Of a stretch of DNA of 64,000 nt, positions 21,077 through 30,708 are shown one piece after another. The stretch covers positions 1 through 64,000 of the forward strand of contig NZ_KQ947475.1 in the NCBI RefSeq assembly GCF_001506075.1, written 5' to 3'. Each line of letters starts with the position of its first letter. The first letter of the stretch is position 1. A program made the position numbers and the translations under genes. The notes beneath the pieces are model-generated. The model worked only from the letters and a program-made list of their open reading frames with translations. It searched no databases and was not told where the DNA came from. Source of the stretch: Vibrio sp. MEBiC08052 (GTDB lineage: Bacteria; Pseudomonadota; Gammaproteobacteria; Enterobacterales; Vibrionaceae).

Positions 21077-21110
21077 GAGCCGTATAACTAATAAATACGG
21101 CTCTTTTTTT
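21077..21110 (+). terminator. Terminator of the peptide transporter operon
   Basis: GAGCCGTAT and ATACGGCTC form a 9-bp stem with a 9-base loop, followed by seven or more T. Confidence 0.92.
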
Positions 21111-21192
21111 GCATATTTGTTTTGTATCGTATTGGAGCAGTGTTGTGATCGATTGATTATTTGACAACTTAAAGTAATGAAAGGATTTTGTT

Positions 21193-22149
21193 GTGAACGT
21201 GATGATAAAGGTCACCAAAAATATCCTAATGGGTTTTGCCTTATGTTCTAGTATTTTTTTGGCTCATTGGGTGAACGCACAAGAAGAATTTCTTTGTGAT
21301 GCGACACAGGTATCCACACAGGAGCTTCCCACATTAGACAAAAACTGTCCGATCGGTGAAGGCCTATGGGGAAAAAGCCAACCTCGAAGTCAGAACTCAA
21401 TGTTCTGGATTCAGTGTGGTATTTTTAGTCAGCCGATGCCGTTAGCGGATGCGAAGATACTTTACCGACAAATTTCTACCGATGTCTGGATGAAACCCGG
21501 TGCCAATCAATATCGTTGTTTGATCGGGCCGTATAATGATATTCGCAAAGCAAGACAGGAGCTGAATAAAATTCATCGGCTGAAAGGATATCATGAAGCG
21601 TTTATCCGAGAAGTTCGTAAACAGCAACAAGGTGCTTCTGCAGCAAGAACAGCTACGCCACCAAAAGCATCTGTGGCTCAACGTCGTGTGAGCCAACCTC
21701 ATAAAGCACCTCAGCCAGCCACACCGTCCCAGCCATCTCAAGCGGCAAAAACGCCAACCACACAGGCGTCAAATCAGGCGGTGACGCCCCAGCGCTCTTC
21801 CTCTCCTGTAATGGACGAAAGTGTTGTCATCCGCAAGCAAACCGTCATTGCCGGGGTTAAATATGTGATTCCTTTTCTGGGGGTTAAAGCATCTCAGTTC
21901 TATATGGAATATGAAATCCCATGGAACCGGTTGAGTTATGGGCAAGCCTATGCAACCTGCCAAAAAATTGGCATGAAGATGGCGACGGAGAGTCAGTGGA
22001 AACAACTGTTGGCATCTCAGGTCATGGACCGGGAACAGTGGCCTCTTTACCTACCTTATTGGGGAGTCGATAAGAAAGGGATGTTCACCAGCGGCAAAGT
22101 CAGTCAACTGAAAGGCTCATCGCTGCTGAATGTTGTTTGTGTGCAATAG
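21193..22149 (+). CDS. SPOR-like envelope protein of unknown role
   Basis: This 318-residue protein has an N-terminal signal peptide ending near HWVNAQEE. Residues about 60-120 (MFWIQCGIFSQPMPLADAKI and the following RCLIGPYNDIRKARQELNKI) resemble a SPOR domain, which binds denuded peptidoglycan. A Pro/Ala/Gln/Thr-rich linker (about 145-215) leads to a C-terminal domain of about 100 residues with WGVDKKGMFTSG, which I do not recognise. GTG 21193 is supported by AAAGGA seven bases upstream. It probably acts in the periplasm at the cell wall. No operon partner is visible. Confidence 0.7.
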   Translation: MNVMIKVTKNILMGFALCSSIFLAHWVNAQEEFLCDATQVSTQELPTLDKNCPIGEGLWGKSQPRSQNSMFWIQCGIFSQPMPLADAKILYRQISTDVWMKPGANQYRCLIGPYNDIRKARQELNKIHRLKGYHEAFIREVRKQQQGASAARTATPPKASVAQRRVSQPHKAPQPATPSQPSQAAKTPTTQASNQAVTPQRSSSPVMDESVVIRKQTVIAGVKYVIPFLGVKASQFYMEYEIPWNRLSYGQAYATCQKIGMKMATESQWKQLLASQVMDREQWPLYLPYWGVDKKGMFTSGKVSQLKGSSLLNVVCVQ

Positions 22150-22233
22150 TATTATCGTTCTCAGCGTTACCCATTGCGGCTTTTCGGCACCAATGATGAT
22201 GAACATCAAATAAGATGATATTTCCTATCAAAT

Positions 22234-22252
22234 GATAATGAATATTATTTAT
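22234..22252 (+). promoter_or_regulatory. Probable Fur box
   Basis: GATAATGAATATTATTTAT matches 13 of 19 positions of the Fur consensus GATAATGATAATCATTATC and lies 60 bases before the binding-protein start. Iron repression of the downstream gene is inferred. Confidence 0.65.
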
Positions 22253-22312
22253 TTTTTTTACTGATCGGGTAAAATCCAGCTTTTGCTACCCCTGTTTGTA
22301 AAGGAATTCATC

Positions 22313-23398
22313 ATGCTTAAAAGGTTCATGACGCTTTTGTTGATTTTATTTGTGCCTCAGGTCGTTGCCAAAGTCACGACGGTCACTGATATATTAGGGC
22401 GTCAGGTGACGCTTGATCTTCCCGCTCAACGAGTTGTCCTCGGTTTTTATGGCGAAGACTATATGGCCATCGGTACGGAAAAATCATTTGATCATGTTGT
22501 AGGGATGTCAAAGGGGATTTGGGAGCAGTGGCGCCCGGCAAACTGGGCAATGTATGTTGCACATCGGCCATCACTCGAAACCTTGCCTGATGTGGGTAAA
22601 GTGGATACTCAGACATTCTCTGTCGAAAAAGTGATCAGTTTGCACCCTGACTTGATTGTCCTTGCGGATTGGCAGTACAAAGGTTTGGGAAGCGATGTGG
22701 ATCGTATGGAACAAGCTGGTATTCCGGTGATCGTGATTGATTACAACGCTCAGACGGTCGAACGGCATGTTCAAAGTACACTGATTATCGGCCAAATCAC
22801 AGGCCAGGAAGCCCGCGCACGGAAAATTGCGACTGAATACCAAAATATGATTCAGATAGTGAAGGACCGTCTGGCGAAGGCCAATCTTCCGAAACCAACG
22901 ATCTATGCTGAGTTTGGTTTCCCGGGGACAAAAGAATATGGTTACACTTTTGGCAAAAACATGTGGGGCGCGATGGCTGAGGTTGCCGGGGGAGAGAACA
23001 TCTCCAAGCCGTTTGTCGAATGGTGGGGACATTTGAATCCTGAGCAAGTATTAGCGGCTCAGCCAGATGTTGTACTGATCACTGGTTATGAGTTTGGCGG
23101 TGCTGATGATGCCATGTTGATTGGGCAGAATATTGACCGTGCAACTGCAATAGCCCGCTTAGAAGGTTACAAACACCGTTTAGGTTGGAGTAGTCTGCCC
23201 GCAGTGAAGAATAACCGGATGATTGGTATCTACCACGGTGCTTCGCGCAGCATTATGGATGCACCCATGACCCAGTTTATCGCTAAAGCGCTGTATCCGG
23301 ATTTGTTTGCAGATTTGGATCCTGAAGCGGAATACCTCAACTTCTACAAAAAATATCTGCCAGTAACACCGACAGGCACTTTTGCCGTCTCTCTCTAA
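22313..23398 (+). CDS. Iron-type ABC transporter binding protein (FepB/BtuF fold)
   Basis: A 361-residue periplasmic binding protein with a signal peptide (MLKRFMTLLLILFVPQVVA). It starts the mature chain with VTTVTDILGRQVTLDLPAQRVV, the classic opening of the siderophore, heme and cobalamin binding family. A two-lobe helical-backbone fold is expected. AAGGAA supports ATG 22313; the frame also opens at TTG 22283. A Fur box upstream suggests import of a ferric siderophore or other iron complex. No permease or ATPase gene is adjacent, so it must work with a transporter encoded elsewhere. Confidence 0.85.
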   Translation: MLKRFMTLLLILFVPQVVAKVTTVTDILGRQVTLDLPAQRVVLGFYGEDYMAIGTEKSFDHVVGMSKGIWEQWRPANWAMYVAHRPSLETLPDVGKVDTQTFSVEKVISLHPDLIVLADWQYKGLGSDVDRMEQAGIPVIVIDYNAQTVERHVQSTLIIGQITGQEARARKIATEYQNMIQIVKDRLAKANLPKPTIYAEFGFPGTKEYGYTFGKNMWGAMAEVAGGENISKPFVEWWGHLNPEQVLAAQPDVVLITGYEFGGADDAMLIGQNIDRATAIARLEGYKHRLGWSSLPAVKNNRMIGIYHGASRSIMDAPMTQFIAKALYPDLFADLDPEAEYLNFYKKYLPVTPTGTFAVSL

Positions 23399-23427
23399 TT
23401 GATTGGTAAAGAGATTTCATTGACAAG

Positions 23428-23452
23428 GCCGCTGTAAAACAGCGGCTTTGTC
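23428..23452. terminator. Terminator shared by convergent genes
   Basis: GCCGCTGT and ACAGCGGC pair around AAA and are followed by T-rich sequence. It lies between the binding-protein gene and the convergent yjfF end. Confidence 0.75.
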
Positions 23453-23480
23453 TTTGATGCAGTACGGAAACCACAACTTG

Positions 23481-24479
23481 CTAAGTGCCTTCCGCAGTGA
23501 CGGCCTTCATGGTGTTCACCACTTTATTTCGTTCTGAAATCACAATCAGCAATCGCTGCAATCCGATGAAAGCAAACAACAGAATGCCGATGATGATTTT
23601 GGTCCACCATGAACTCAGTGTGCCGTCAAAGGTAATATAGGTCTGAATCAGCCCTTGAATCAGCACACCGAACAGCGAACCGAACACCGTCCCGACGCCA
23701 CCGGACAGTAACGTTCCCCCGATCACGACCGCAGCAATGGCATCCAGCTCAACGCCGACTGCAGCGAGCGGATAACCGGCAGACGTGTAGATCGCGAACA
23801 CAATTCCGGCAGTCGTTGCCAATAAGGCGGACAGCATGTAAATACCGATTGTAGTTTGCTTTACGGCAACCCCCATTAATCCTGCGGAAACGGCATTCCC
23901 GCCGATGGCATACACATTATTACCAAAGCGTGTGCGATGAGCGACTAAAATACCGATAATCACCACAGCCAGCATAATCACGGCTAACAAACTCAGACGT
24001 CCGCCACCGGCGATTTTCCACATACTGCGGGAAAGCTCCCGAAAAAATGGATGGGTAATCGGCAGTGATTGTTCTGAGATCAGGAAGCTGGTTCCCCGTA
24101 AGAAAAACATCCCGGCCAGCGTAATGATGAACGGGGGGATTTTTAAGGTGTGTATCAACCATCCCATTCCGGCACCAAATGCACCGCCCATGATGAGGAC
24201 AATCACCATGGCCAATTGTGGTGCGACCTGCCAGTCACCAATCATTTTCGCCAGAAAAACACCGGTAAACGCAATCACCGCGCCAACGGATAAATCAATC
24301 CCGCCGGAAAGGATGACAAAGGTCATGCCGACTGCGACGATTCCCAAAAAGGCATTGTCCGTCAGAATATTACAAATCACCCGAGTCGATGCAAAAGCCG
24401 GAAACTCAACCAAGCAGATCAGGTAACCAATGATAAATACCAGAATCGTAATTACGAGTGGCAAATTACGCTTTACCAT
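23481..24479 (-). CDS. yjfF: Galactofuranose ABC transporter permease YjfF
   Basis: A 332-residue RbsC-family inner-membrane permease, last gene of a four-gene sugar operon. It shows the GGIDLSVGAVIAFTGVFLAKM segment and repeated hydrophobic helices of the family. Its start overlaps the end of ytfT by 14 bases. With YtfT it forms the membrane channel. Order and sequence match the E. coli ytfQRT-yjfF operon. Confidence 0.93.
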   Translation of the reverse strand: MVKRNLPLVITILVFIIGYLICLVEFPAFASTRVICNILTDNAFLGIVAVGMTFVILSGGIDLSVGAVIAFTGVFLAKMIGDWQVAPQLAMVIVLIMGGAFGAGMGWLIHTLKIPPFIITLAGMFFLRGTSFLISEQSLPITHPFFRELSRSMWKIAGGGRLSLLAVIMLAVVIIGILVAHRTRFGNNVYAIGGNAVSAGLMGVAVKQTTIGIYMLSALLATTAGIVFAIYTSAGYPLAAVGVELDAIAAVVIGGTLLSGGVGTVFGSLFGVLIQGLIQTYITFDGTLSSWWTKIIIGILLFAFIGLQRLLIVISERNKVVNTMKAVTAEGT

Positions 24480-25491
24480 GCTGGCGTCCTCCTTTCAGCA
24501 GTTGCACCACAGCCGGAGATTGCATCACCAGAACCAGTAACACCACAATCGCTTTGACGATTTGATTCCATTGGGGCTGATAGCCGGAAAGCAGAATTCC
24601 GGTGTTCACACCTTGAATGATCAGGGCGCCAATCAGAGCAATAAAGAGATTAAAACGTCCCCCGGCAAGGGAGGTTCCCCCGATGACCACTGCGAGAATC
24701 GCATCCATTTCCAGCCACAAGCCTGCATTGTTGGCATCGGCGCCGCGGATATCCGCGGCGACAATCATGCCGGCAACAGCCGCAGTAATCCCACTGATCA
24801 CGTAAGTGGAGATCACCACCGTTGGCGCATTGATTCCGGCATTTTTAGCTGCACGGATATTGATCCCGACGGATTCAATAAACAGCCCTAATGCGGTTTT
24901 CTGAGTCAGTAGCCAGATTGCCACCGCGACCACAATCGTGATTACGACCGGTGTCGGCAGATAGAGGAAAGAGCCACTGCCGATCCAAGCTAACGTTTCA
25001 TTATTAAAGGTTACGATTTGCCCTTCGGTGATGAGCTGGGCAATCCCTCGTCCGGCAACCATCAGGATCAGCGTGGCAACGATCGGCTGTATTTTAAAGA
25101 CCGCGACCAGAAAGCCGTTCCATAAACCGCATAAAGCACCCGCCAGCAATGAGATCAGAATAATTACCGCCACCGGATAGCCCTGAGTCGCCAGACTGGC
25201 AAAGGTTGCACCACTGATCGCCATCACCGCACCGACGGATAAATCGATCCCGCCGGTGGCAATCACCAATGTCATGCCAATGGTTAATAGTGCCACCGGG
25301 GAGCAACGGTTGAGGATATCGATCACACTGCCGAATAGTCTGCCGTCTTGTATATTGATAGAAAAGAAGTTGTCTGCGGCTAAGCTATTGATGAGTAGCA
25401 CACAGATAAGCGCTGCAATTTGCGGCGTGCCTTTGGGTAACTTCTGTTTCCAGTCCGAGCTGAAATGTGCCCGTAAACTTGATGTATCCAT
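24466..25491 (-). CDS. ytfT: Galactofuranose ABC transporter permease YtfT
   Basis: An RbsC-family permease of 341 residues from ATG 25491, which has GAGG six bases upstream; GTG 25503 is an alternative. It contains ATGGIDLSVGAVMAISGATF and the VVIGGTSLAGG motif near the C-terminus. It pairs with YjfF and is energised by YtfR. Confidence 0.93.
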   Translation of the reverse strand: MDTSSLRAHFSSDWKQKLPKGTPQIAALICVLLINSLAADNFFSINIQDGRLFGSVIDILNRCSPVALLTIGMTLVIATGGIDLSVGAVMAISGATFASLATQGYPVAVIILISLLAGALCGLWNGFLVAVFKIQPIVATLILMVAGRGIAQLITEGQIVTFNNETLAWIGSGSFLYLPTPVVITIVVAVAIWLLTQKTALGLFIESVGINIRAAKNAGINAPTVVISTYVISGITAAVAGMIVAADIRGADANNAGLWLEMDAILAVVIGGTSLAGGRFNLFIALIGALIIQGVNTGILLSGYQPQWNQIVKAIVVLLVLVMQSPAVVQLLKGGRQHGKA

Positions 25492-25499
25492 AACGCGCC

Positions 25500-27005
25500 T
25501 CACATAGCAATCGCTTGCATGATGTTGGGGACAGACAGATTTTCCGCCGGAATTTCTGCCACTTGTTTTCGATCTCTCAGCACAATCACGCGATCAGCGT
25601 AACCGACCAGTTCTTCCAGCTCGGAAGAGATGACCAGCAAGCCCAGTCCGTTGGCACACAAGGATTCAATCAGACGAATAATTTCTGCGTGCGCCCCGAC
25701 ATCGATCCCCCGGGTTGGCTCATCGAGGATTAGAAACTTCGGTTTGGTTAATAACCATCGGGCGAGGAGGACTTTTTGCTGATTACCGCCCGATAAGAAT
25801 TCGATCGGTTGTTCCATGTTTGGGGTTTTGATCGACAACTGGTTGATAAAACGTTTCGAGGCGTCTTCTTGCTCTGCCCGGGACAGGGGGCGGAACCAGC
25901 CTCGCTGGGCCTGTAGTGCCAGAATGATATTTTCTCGTACCGATGCCGATGCAATAATGCCGTCGGTTTTTCGGTCTTCGGGGCAAAAACCGAGCCCTAA
26001 AGATGAGGCTTGTCGGGCCGAACGGATTTTGACCGGCTTGTTTTTGATATAGCTCTCACCGCTGTCATTGGGCTCAATCCCGAAAATGACTTGTGCGGTT
26101 TCGGTCCTGCCGGAGCCGAGCAAACCGGCTAAACCGACGATTTCACCGGGATAGACGTCAAGATCAAACGGCTCAATGGTGCCTTTTTTACCGAACTGAA
26201 CAAATTTCGCGATAGGGTTATCACTAAGGCGGGTTTTGCCGACTCTTGCCAGTGCGTTGTCTTCGAGCTCACGACCGAGCATCATTTTGATTAACTCAAT
26301 ACGCGGTAGTTTGGCCGTCTCCTCGGAACCAACCAATTCTCCATTTCTGAGTATCGTGATGCGATCACTCACTGCGTAGACCTGATCTAAAAAGTGGGTA
26401 ATAAAGACCAGACTGATCCCTTGGTCGCGCAAATCACGCATGATGCCATACAGCATTTCTACTTCATTACTGTCCAGACTGGCGGTCGGCTCGTCGAGAA
26501 TCAGAATTTTTGCAGAAAGTGACACCGCTCTCGCGATGGCGATCACTTGCTGAATCGCGACAGAAAAATGATTGAGCGGTTGAGTGACATCGATATTGAG
26601 GTTGTATTGCCTGACTATCTCTCGCGCTTTGGTCTGCATGGTTTTGCGATCAACGAAACCAAATTTTTTGGGTTCGTGGCCAATAAACAGGTTATCCATA
26701 ATGGACATATTCGGCAGCAGATTGACCTCTTGATAAACCGTACCGATTCCCAACGCTTGCGCATCAGCGGTACTTTGCGGATTGATGGATTTTCCATCTA
26801 AAATAATTTCACCGCCGTCACGCTGATAAACCCCAGTCAGTGACTTAATTAATGTGGACTTTCCTGCACCGTTTTCGCCAAGCAATGCCATGATTTCACC
26901 CTTTCTCAGCATAAAATCAACATTATTCAGGGCGCGTACTCCGGGAAAATATTTGCAAATCCCTTTGGCATGTAAAACGATGTCATTATTATTTTCCAAT
27001 GACAT
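25500..27005 (-). CDS. ytfR: Galactofuranose ABC transporter ATPase YtfR
   Basis: A sugar-import ATPase with two fused nucleotide-binding domains, 501 residues. The first has Walker A GENGAGKST and Walker B ILILDEPTASLD. The second has the less canonical GLLGSGRTE and FLILDEPTRGIDVGAHAEI, the usual asymmetry of RbsA/MglA proteins. ATG 27005 has GGAG five bases upstream and is preferred over GTG 27011. Confidence 0.95.
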   Translation of the reverse strand: MSLENNNDIVLHAKGICKYFPGVRALNNVDFMLRKGEIMALLGENGAGKSTLIKSLTGVYQRDGGEIILDGKSINPQSTADAQALGIGTVYQEVNLLPNMSIMDNLFIGHEPKKFGFVDRKTMQTKAREIVRQYNLNIDVTQPLNHFSVAIQQVIAIARAVSLSAKILILDEPTASLDSNEVEMLYGIMRDLRDQGISLVFITHFLDQVYAVSDRITILRNGELVGSEETAKLPRIELIKMMLGRELEDNALARVGKTRLSDNPIAKFVQFGKKGTIEPFDLDVYPGEIVGLAGLLGSGRTETAQVIFGIEPNDSGESYIKNKPVKIRSARQASSLGLGFCPEDRKTDGIIASASVRENIILALQAQRGWFRPLSRAEQEDASKRFINQLSIKTPNMEQPIEFLSGGNQQKVLLARWLLTKPKFLILDEPTRGIDVGAHAEIIRLIESLCANGLGLLVISSELEELVGYADRVIVLRDRKQVAEIPAENLSVPNIMQAIAM

Positions 27006-27101
27006 AATCACTCCAATTGTGGCTGACTTTCATCCCGCCTCACCTTGTGGTTTGGCGGGACAATTCAGGATTAATGACCATCCGGTCTCATTGCCTTCAG
27101 G

Positions 27102-28061
27102 TTAATAACCCATGTCTTTTTTCAGCTCCAGTTGTGCTGGTGCATCGGCAGGTTCAAAGAATTTAGATTCAGTTGTAATATGTTTAGGAGGAATTGTGCC
27201 GTCTTTTTTATAGGCGATGAGTGCGTCAAATGCAGGACCAGCCATATTCGGTGTCAGTTCAACAGAAGCGTTTGCTTCACCGGCCATCATCGCTTTGAAA
27301 ATATCAGGAACACCGTCGATAGACACAATCAAGATATCACTGCCCGGTTTCAGACCCGCTTCCTTAATCGCTTGAATCGCACCGATTGCCATATCATCGT
27401 TATGCGCATAGACCGCACAAATATTTTTTCCGTTGGCTTCTGCTTTGATAAAACTTTCCATGACTTCTTTGCCTTTACTGCGAGTAAAGTCACCAGATTG
27501 AGTACGGATAATATTAACATTAGACGCTTTACCAATCGCGTTGGCGAACCCTTCTTTACGGTCTAAAGCCACACTGGCACCAACGGTACCTTGTAATTCA
27601 ACCACATTACATTTTTTGCCATTGACTTTATCGATCAGCCAGTTACCGGCCACTTCACCTTCATGGACACTGTCGGCAGCGACGGATGTCATATACAGAG
27701 AGTCATCATCGACAGTAATGCCCCGGTCTAACAAAAATACAGGAATATTATAGTCACGTGCTTCTTCCAGTACCGGTTCCCAGCCTGTCTGAACGACAGG
27801 TGCAATAAAAATTGCATCGACACCTTGAGCAATAAAAGAGCGGACGGCTTTGATTTGGTTTTCTTGCTTCTGCTGGGCATCAGAGATCTTCAGAGTAATC
27901 CCTCGTTTTTCTGCTTCCGTTTTTGCCACGCTGGTCTCGGCTGCACGCCAGCCAGATTCAGAACCGATTTGTGAAAAGCCAACAGTGAGTGTTTTTGCCA
28001 ATAAACTTCCTGATAGCAAGATGCTACCTATCGCTGTCGCGATTGCTATTTGTTTTAACAT
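27102..28061 (-). CDS. ytfQ: Galactofuranose-binding periplasmic protein YtfQ
   Basis: A 319-residue periplasmic binding protein nearly collinear with E. coli YtfQ, which binds galactofuranose and galactopyranose. Diagnostic stretches are VGFSQIGSESGWRAAET, NVVELQGTVGASVALDRK, TQSGDFTRSKGKEVMESF and ANASVELTPNMAGPAFDAL. The signal peptide is MLKQIAIATAIGSILLSGSL. ATG 28061 has AAGGGA upstream; the longer frame to 28136 lacks support. It is the first gene of the operon. No regulator or sugar-catabolic gene is adjacent. Confidence 0.95.
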   Translation of the reverse strand: MLKQIAIATAIGSILLSGSLLAKTLTVGFSQIGSESGWRAAETSVAKTEAEKRGITLKISDAQQKQENQIKAVRSFIAQGVDAIFIAPVVQTGWEPVLEEARDYNIPVFLLDRGITVDDDSLYMTSVAADSVHEGEVAGNWLIDKVNGKKCNVVELQGTVGASVALDRKEGFANAIGKASNVNIIRTQSGDFTRSKGKEVMESFIKAEANGKNICAVYAHNDDMAIGAIQAIKEAGLKPGSDILIVSIDGVPDIFKAMMAGEANASVELTPNMAGPAFDALIAYKKDGTIPPKHITTESKFFEPADAPAQLELKKDMGY

Positions 28062-28625
28062 AGGATTCCCTTTTAGTTTCACGTTACTTTTGTTGTTGTA
28101 ATCAAAATAGTTATGGGACCAGTCAAGGTGCCACAATTATAGTAATGAGCAATAATTGAGCGATGCGAGAGCTTAATCACAAATAGATTTCGGTAGCATA
28201 ATTGTCCATGTATACAGCATCTAATGGGCTATATTGGATGAATCGATCACGCTAAATGTGGAATTCTCAGAGAGATTGACTGAACCCCTTCGTTAGCTTG
28301 GGTTCATATTTTGTGCGCTTTGTCGAGATATGGATACTGCGGATACCAGAGTCAAAGCTGTGAATTACGGGCGTGTGAGCAATGTTCAAACCAAATTGGC
28401 GTCAACCCGGATCCACACGGCACAGCATCCCATATATTTTATTCTTCTATTGGGTTTCAACGATTCAAACAATCTCGTATTAATGTGAAGTCATCAGGGG
28501 ATAAAACTGAACTCAGACCCATGCAATTGCATATCAGTAGTAAGTAACCTATACGTTATTTATTGGTGGTATAGATACTTGGTTACATAGATACGTTCGC
28601 CCCGTACGATGCTTAAGGATAACAG
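28062..28625. other. Divergent control region, ytfQ and chemoreceptor-PilZ gene
   Basis: About 560 bases. A 78-codon frame at 28311 has no convincing start signal and no recognisable family. The stretch must hold the promoters of the ytf operon (left) and the chemoreceptor gene (right), but no clear operator stands out. Confidence 0.45.
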
Positions 28626-30635
28626 ATGCAGCCGATAAAATTACTCGTGACTTGGATGGAAAATGTCTCGTTAAAGCGAATACTACAAATGTTAACGTTG
28701 TTCTTCGTGATTGTGATTACAGGCTTGGTCTCTTATACCGTTATCGCGCTCAACCTGCAAAAAAATGATAGCTTAGTCATCAATATTGCGGGGCGTGAGC
28801 GAATGCTTTCGCAAAAAATTACCAAGGAGTTTTTTTTAGCGTTACAACAGGCGACCCTGACCAATAAAGCTCCTGATTTATCCAAAATTAATGCGACCCA
28901 AAAACTGTTTGAAGTCTCGTTAGAGGCGCTGAATAAAGGTGGTCAAACCTACTTGGATTTGACCATGCAACAACCGGTGACTCTCCCGCCAGCGTCAGAA
29001 AAAGCATCTCAACAGCTTAATAAAGTGATGGCCTTGTGGCGTGAACAGCAACAGATGATGGCCAATATCTCCGGTGCCGATGCTCAACCTGAAGTACTGC
29101 AAAAAATTAATGAGCAAAGTTTAGCAATCCTTCAAAACATGAATATTGCGGTTTCTCTGTTTGCTGAGGAATCAGACCAGAAGATCTTAGCCATGGAGCG
29201 TAACCAAGTCATTGCTGCAATATTGGCGATTCTGCTGTCAATCATCGTGGTTACGCTGGTTGCCAGAAGTGTTCTGAGAACGGTTAATCAAGCACTGGAG
29301 ACCACCGATCGGATATCGTCCGGAAATCTAGTGAGTGATGGTAATCAAGTCTTTGGCAAAAATGAGCTTGGATCACTGTTGAAGAATATCGAACAAATGA
29401 GAGCATCTTTGCATCACGTGATTAATTTGGTGAAACGTAACAGTCGTCAGATGGCACATTCTGCCCAGCAAGTGGCGGATGTTTCTACGGAGATATCCAG
29501 TGGCAGCAAAGCGCAGCGCGAAAACTCATCTGAAGTCAGCACAGCAATCAACTCGTTGCTGGAAACCTCTCAGATTGTCAGTGACACCATCGAACGCACC
29601 TCCCAAATCTCACAAGACACCTTGACGATCGCACAAGAAGGTATTGTTTATGTCAATGAAAGTATTGAGGAATTGAAAAAAGCGGTGGTGTCGGTCAATA
29701 ACGCATCTGAGCAGATGGAAGCGCTGAAAAACTTTACCGCCCAGATTAATGAAATCACAGAATCGATTCATAACATTGCAGAACAAACCAATTTGTTAGC
29801 TTTAAATGCGGCCATCGAAGCCGCCCGGGCAGGAGAACAGGGACGAGGATTTGCCGTTGTTGCCGATGAAGTGAGAAACCTTGCGGGAAGAACATCCAGT
29901 TCCAGCAAGGATATTTCAGACTTGATCAGCCAGTTGACTGAAAAGGTTGAAAGTTCAGTGGTTTCTATGCAGTCGGTGGTTTCAGCCGTGTACCAATCAC
30001 AACAAACATCAGAGAAAACGGTAGAAGCATTCACCTCGATGTCTGATGGTATCGGTGATACCACGACAAGTACCGAAACCATCCAGCAGTATAATCAGCA
30101 GCAAACCAAAAACTTGAATTATTTGGATGATAAACTCAAAGACCTGTTTGTGGTATTAACGGAAAGCTCTGATAAAGCAGGGACGACCTCAATGGTTGCG
30201 GGTGACTTGTACGATATCTCTGAACAGTTGGATCAACAAATCAACGGCTTCAAAACCCATGTCAGTGAAGTTGTCGCTAAAGCACAAGGTGAGCAGCGCA
30301 ACTCTCCGCGGGCGGGCAATAAACTGCGGGTGAAGTTATTACAAGGTCAACGGACTATCGAAGGGATTACCAGTGATATCAGTATGGATGGGATTAAGAT
30401 TCGCACAACATCGGCATTAGATGGCAAAGAGATCGTGACACTTCAGTTCCATTTACCTGAGCAACTAAAACATTCCGGCCCGAATCCACTGATTGTCAAA
30501 GCCAACATTGTTCATACCAAGCAGCAACAGGAGAACTATGACTATGGCTTGAAATTCACGGGACTCTCTGAGGCGCAGCACTCGGCGCTCAAATTGATCT
30601 TTAAGCACTTCAACGAGTCTTATCGTTATCAGTAA
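28626..30635 (+). CDS. Chemoreceptor with PilJ-type sensor and C-terminal PilZ domain
   Basis: A 669-residue receptor. TM1 lies at about 18-40. The sensor resembles the PilJ/NarX type IV pili methyl-accepting domain ([20 protein letters not shown]). TM2 lies at about 195-215, then HAMP. The signalling hairpin has the core [20 protein letters not shown]. After the usual receptor end there is a PilZ domain (about 555-665) with both c-di-GMP contacts, the RxxxR sequence RNSPR and DISMDG (DxSxxG). It should couple chemotaxis or pilus signalling to cyclic-di-GMP. AGGA sits six bases before ATG. The sensor ligand is unknown. Confidence 0.9.
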   Translation: MQPIKLLVTWMENVSLKRILQMLTLFFVIVITGLVSYTVIALNLQKNDSLVINIAGRERMLSQKITKEFFLALQQATLTNKAPDLSKINATQKLFEVSLEALNKGGQTYLDLTMQQPVTLPPASEKASQQLNKVMALWREQQQMMANISGADAQPEVLQKINEQSLAILQNMNIAVSLFAEESDQKILAMERNQVIAAILAILLSIIVVTLVARSVLRTVNQALETTDRISSGNLVSDGNQVFGKNELGSLLKNIEQMRASLHHVINLVKRNSRQMAHSAQQVADVSTEISSGSKAQRENSSEVSTAINSLLETSQIVSDTIERTSQISQDTLTIAQEGIVYVNESIEELKKAVVSVNNASEQMEALKNFTAQINEITESIHNIAEQTNLLALNAAIEAARAGEQGRGFAVVADEVRNLAGRTSSSSKDISDLISQLTEKVESSVVSMQSVVSAVYQSQQTSEKTVEAFTSMSDGIGDTTTSTETIQQYNQQQTKNLNYLDDKLKDLFVVLTESSDKAGTTSMVAGDLYDISEQLDQQINGFKTHVSEVVAKAQGEQRNSPRAGNKLRVKLLQGQRTIEGITSDISMDGIKIRTTSALDGKEIVTLQFHLPEQLKHSGPNPLIVKANIVHTKQQQENYDYGLKFTGLSEAQHSALKLIFKHFNESYRYQ

Positions 30636-30667
30636 GCGGTGACATTCAGATCTGAAACGATATAGGT

Positions 30668-30691
30668 GCCTCTGACTATTCTGTCAGAGGC
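30668..30691. terminator. Hairpin between convergent genes
   Basis: GCCTCTGAC and GTCAGAGGC pair around TATTCT. There is little T run on either side, so it is a probable but weak terminator for the converging chemoreceptor and phosphatase genes. Confidence 0.55.
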
Positions 30692-30708
30692 GTAATCGCA
30701 AGGGATAC

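Noticed and set aside
28311..28547. Possible 78-residue gene
   Set aside because: No ribosome site, no recognisable sequence, and it lies in a control region between divergent genes.
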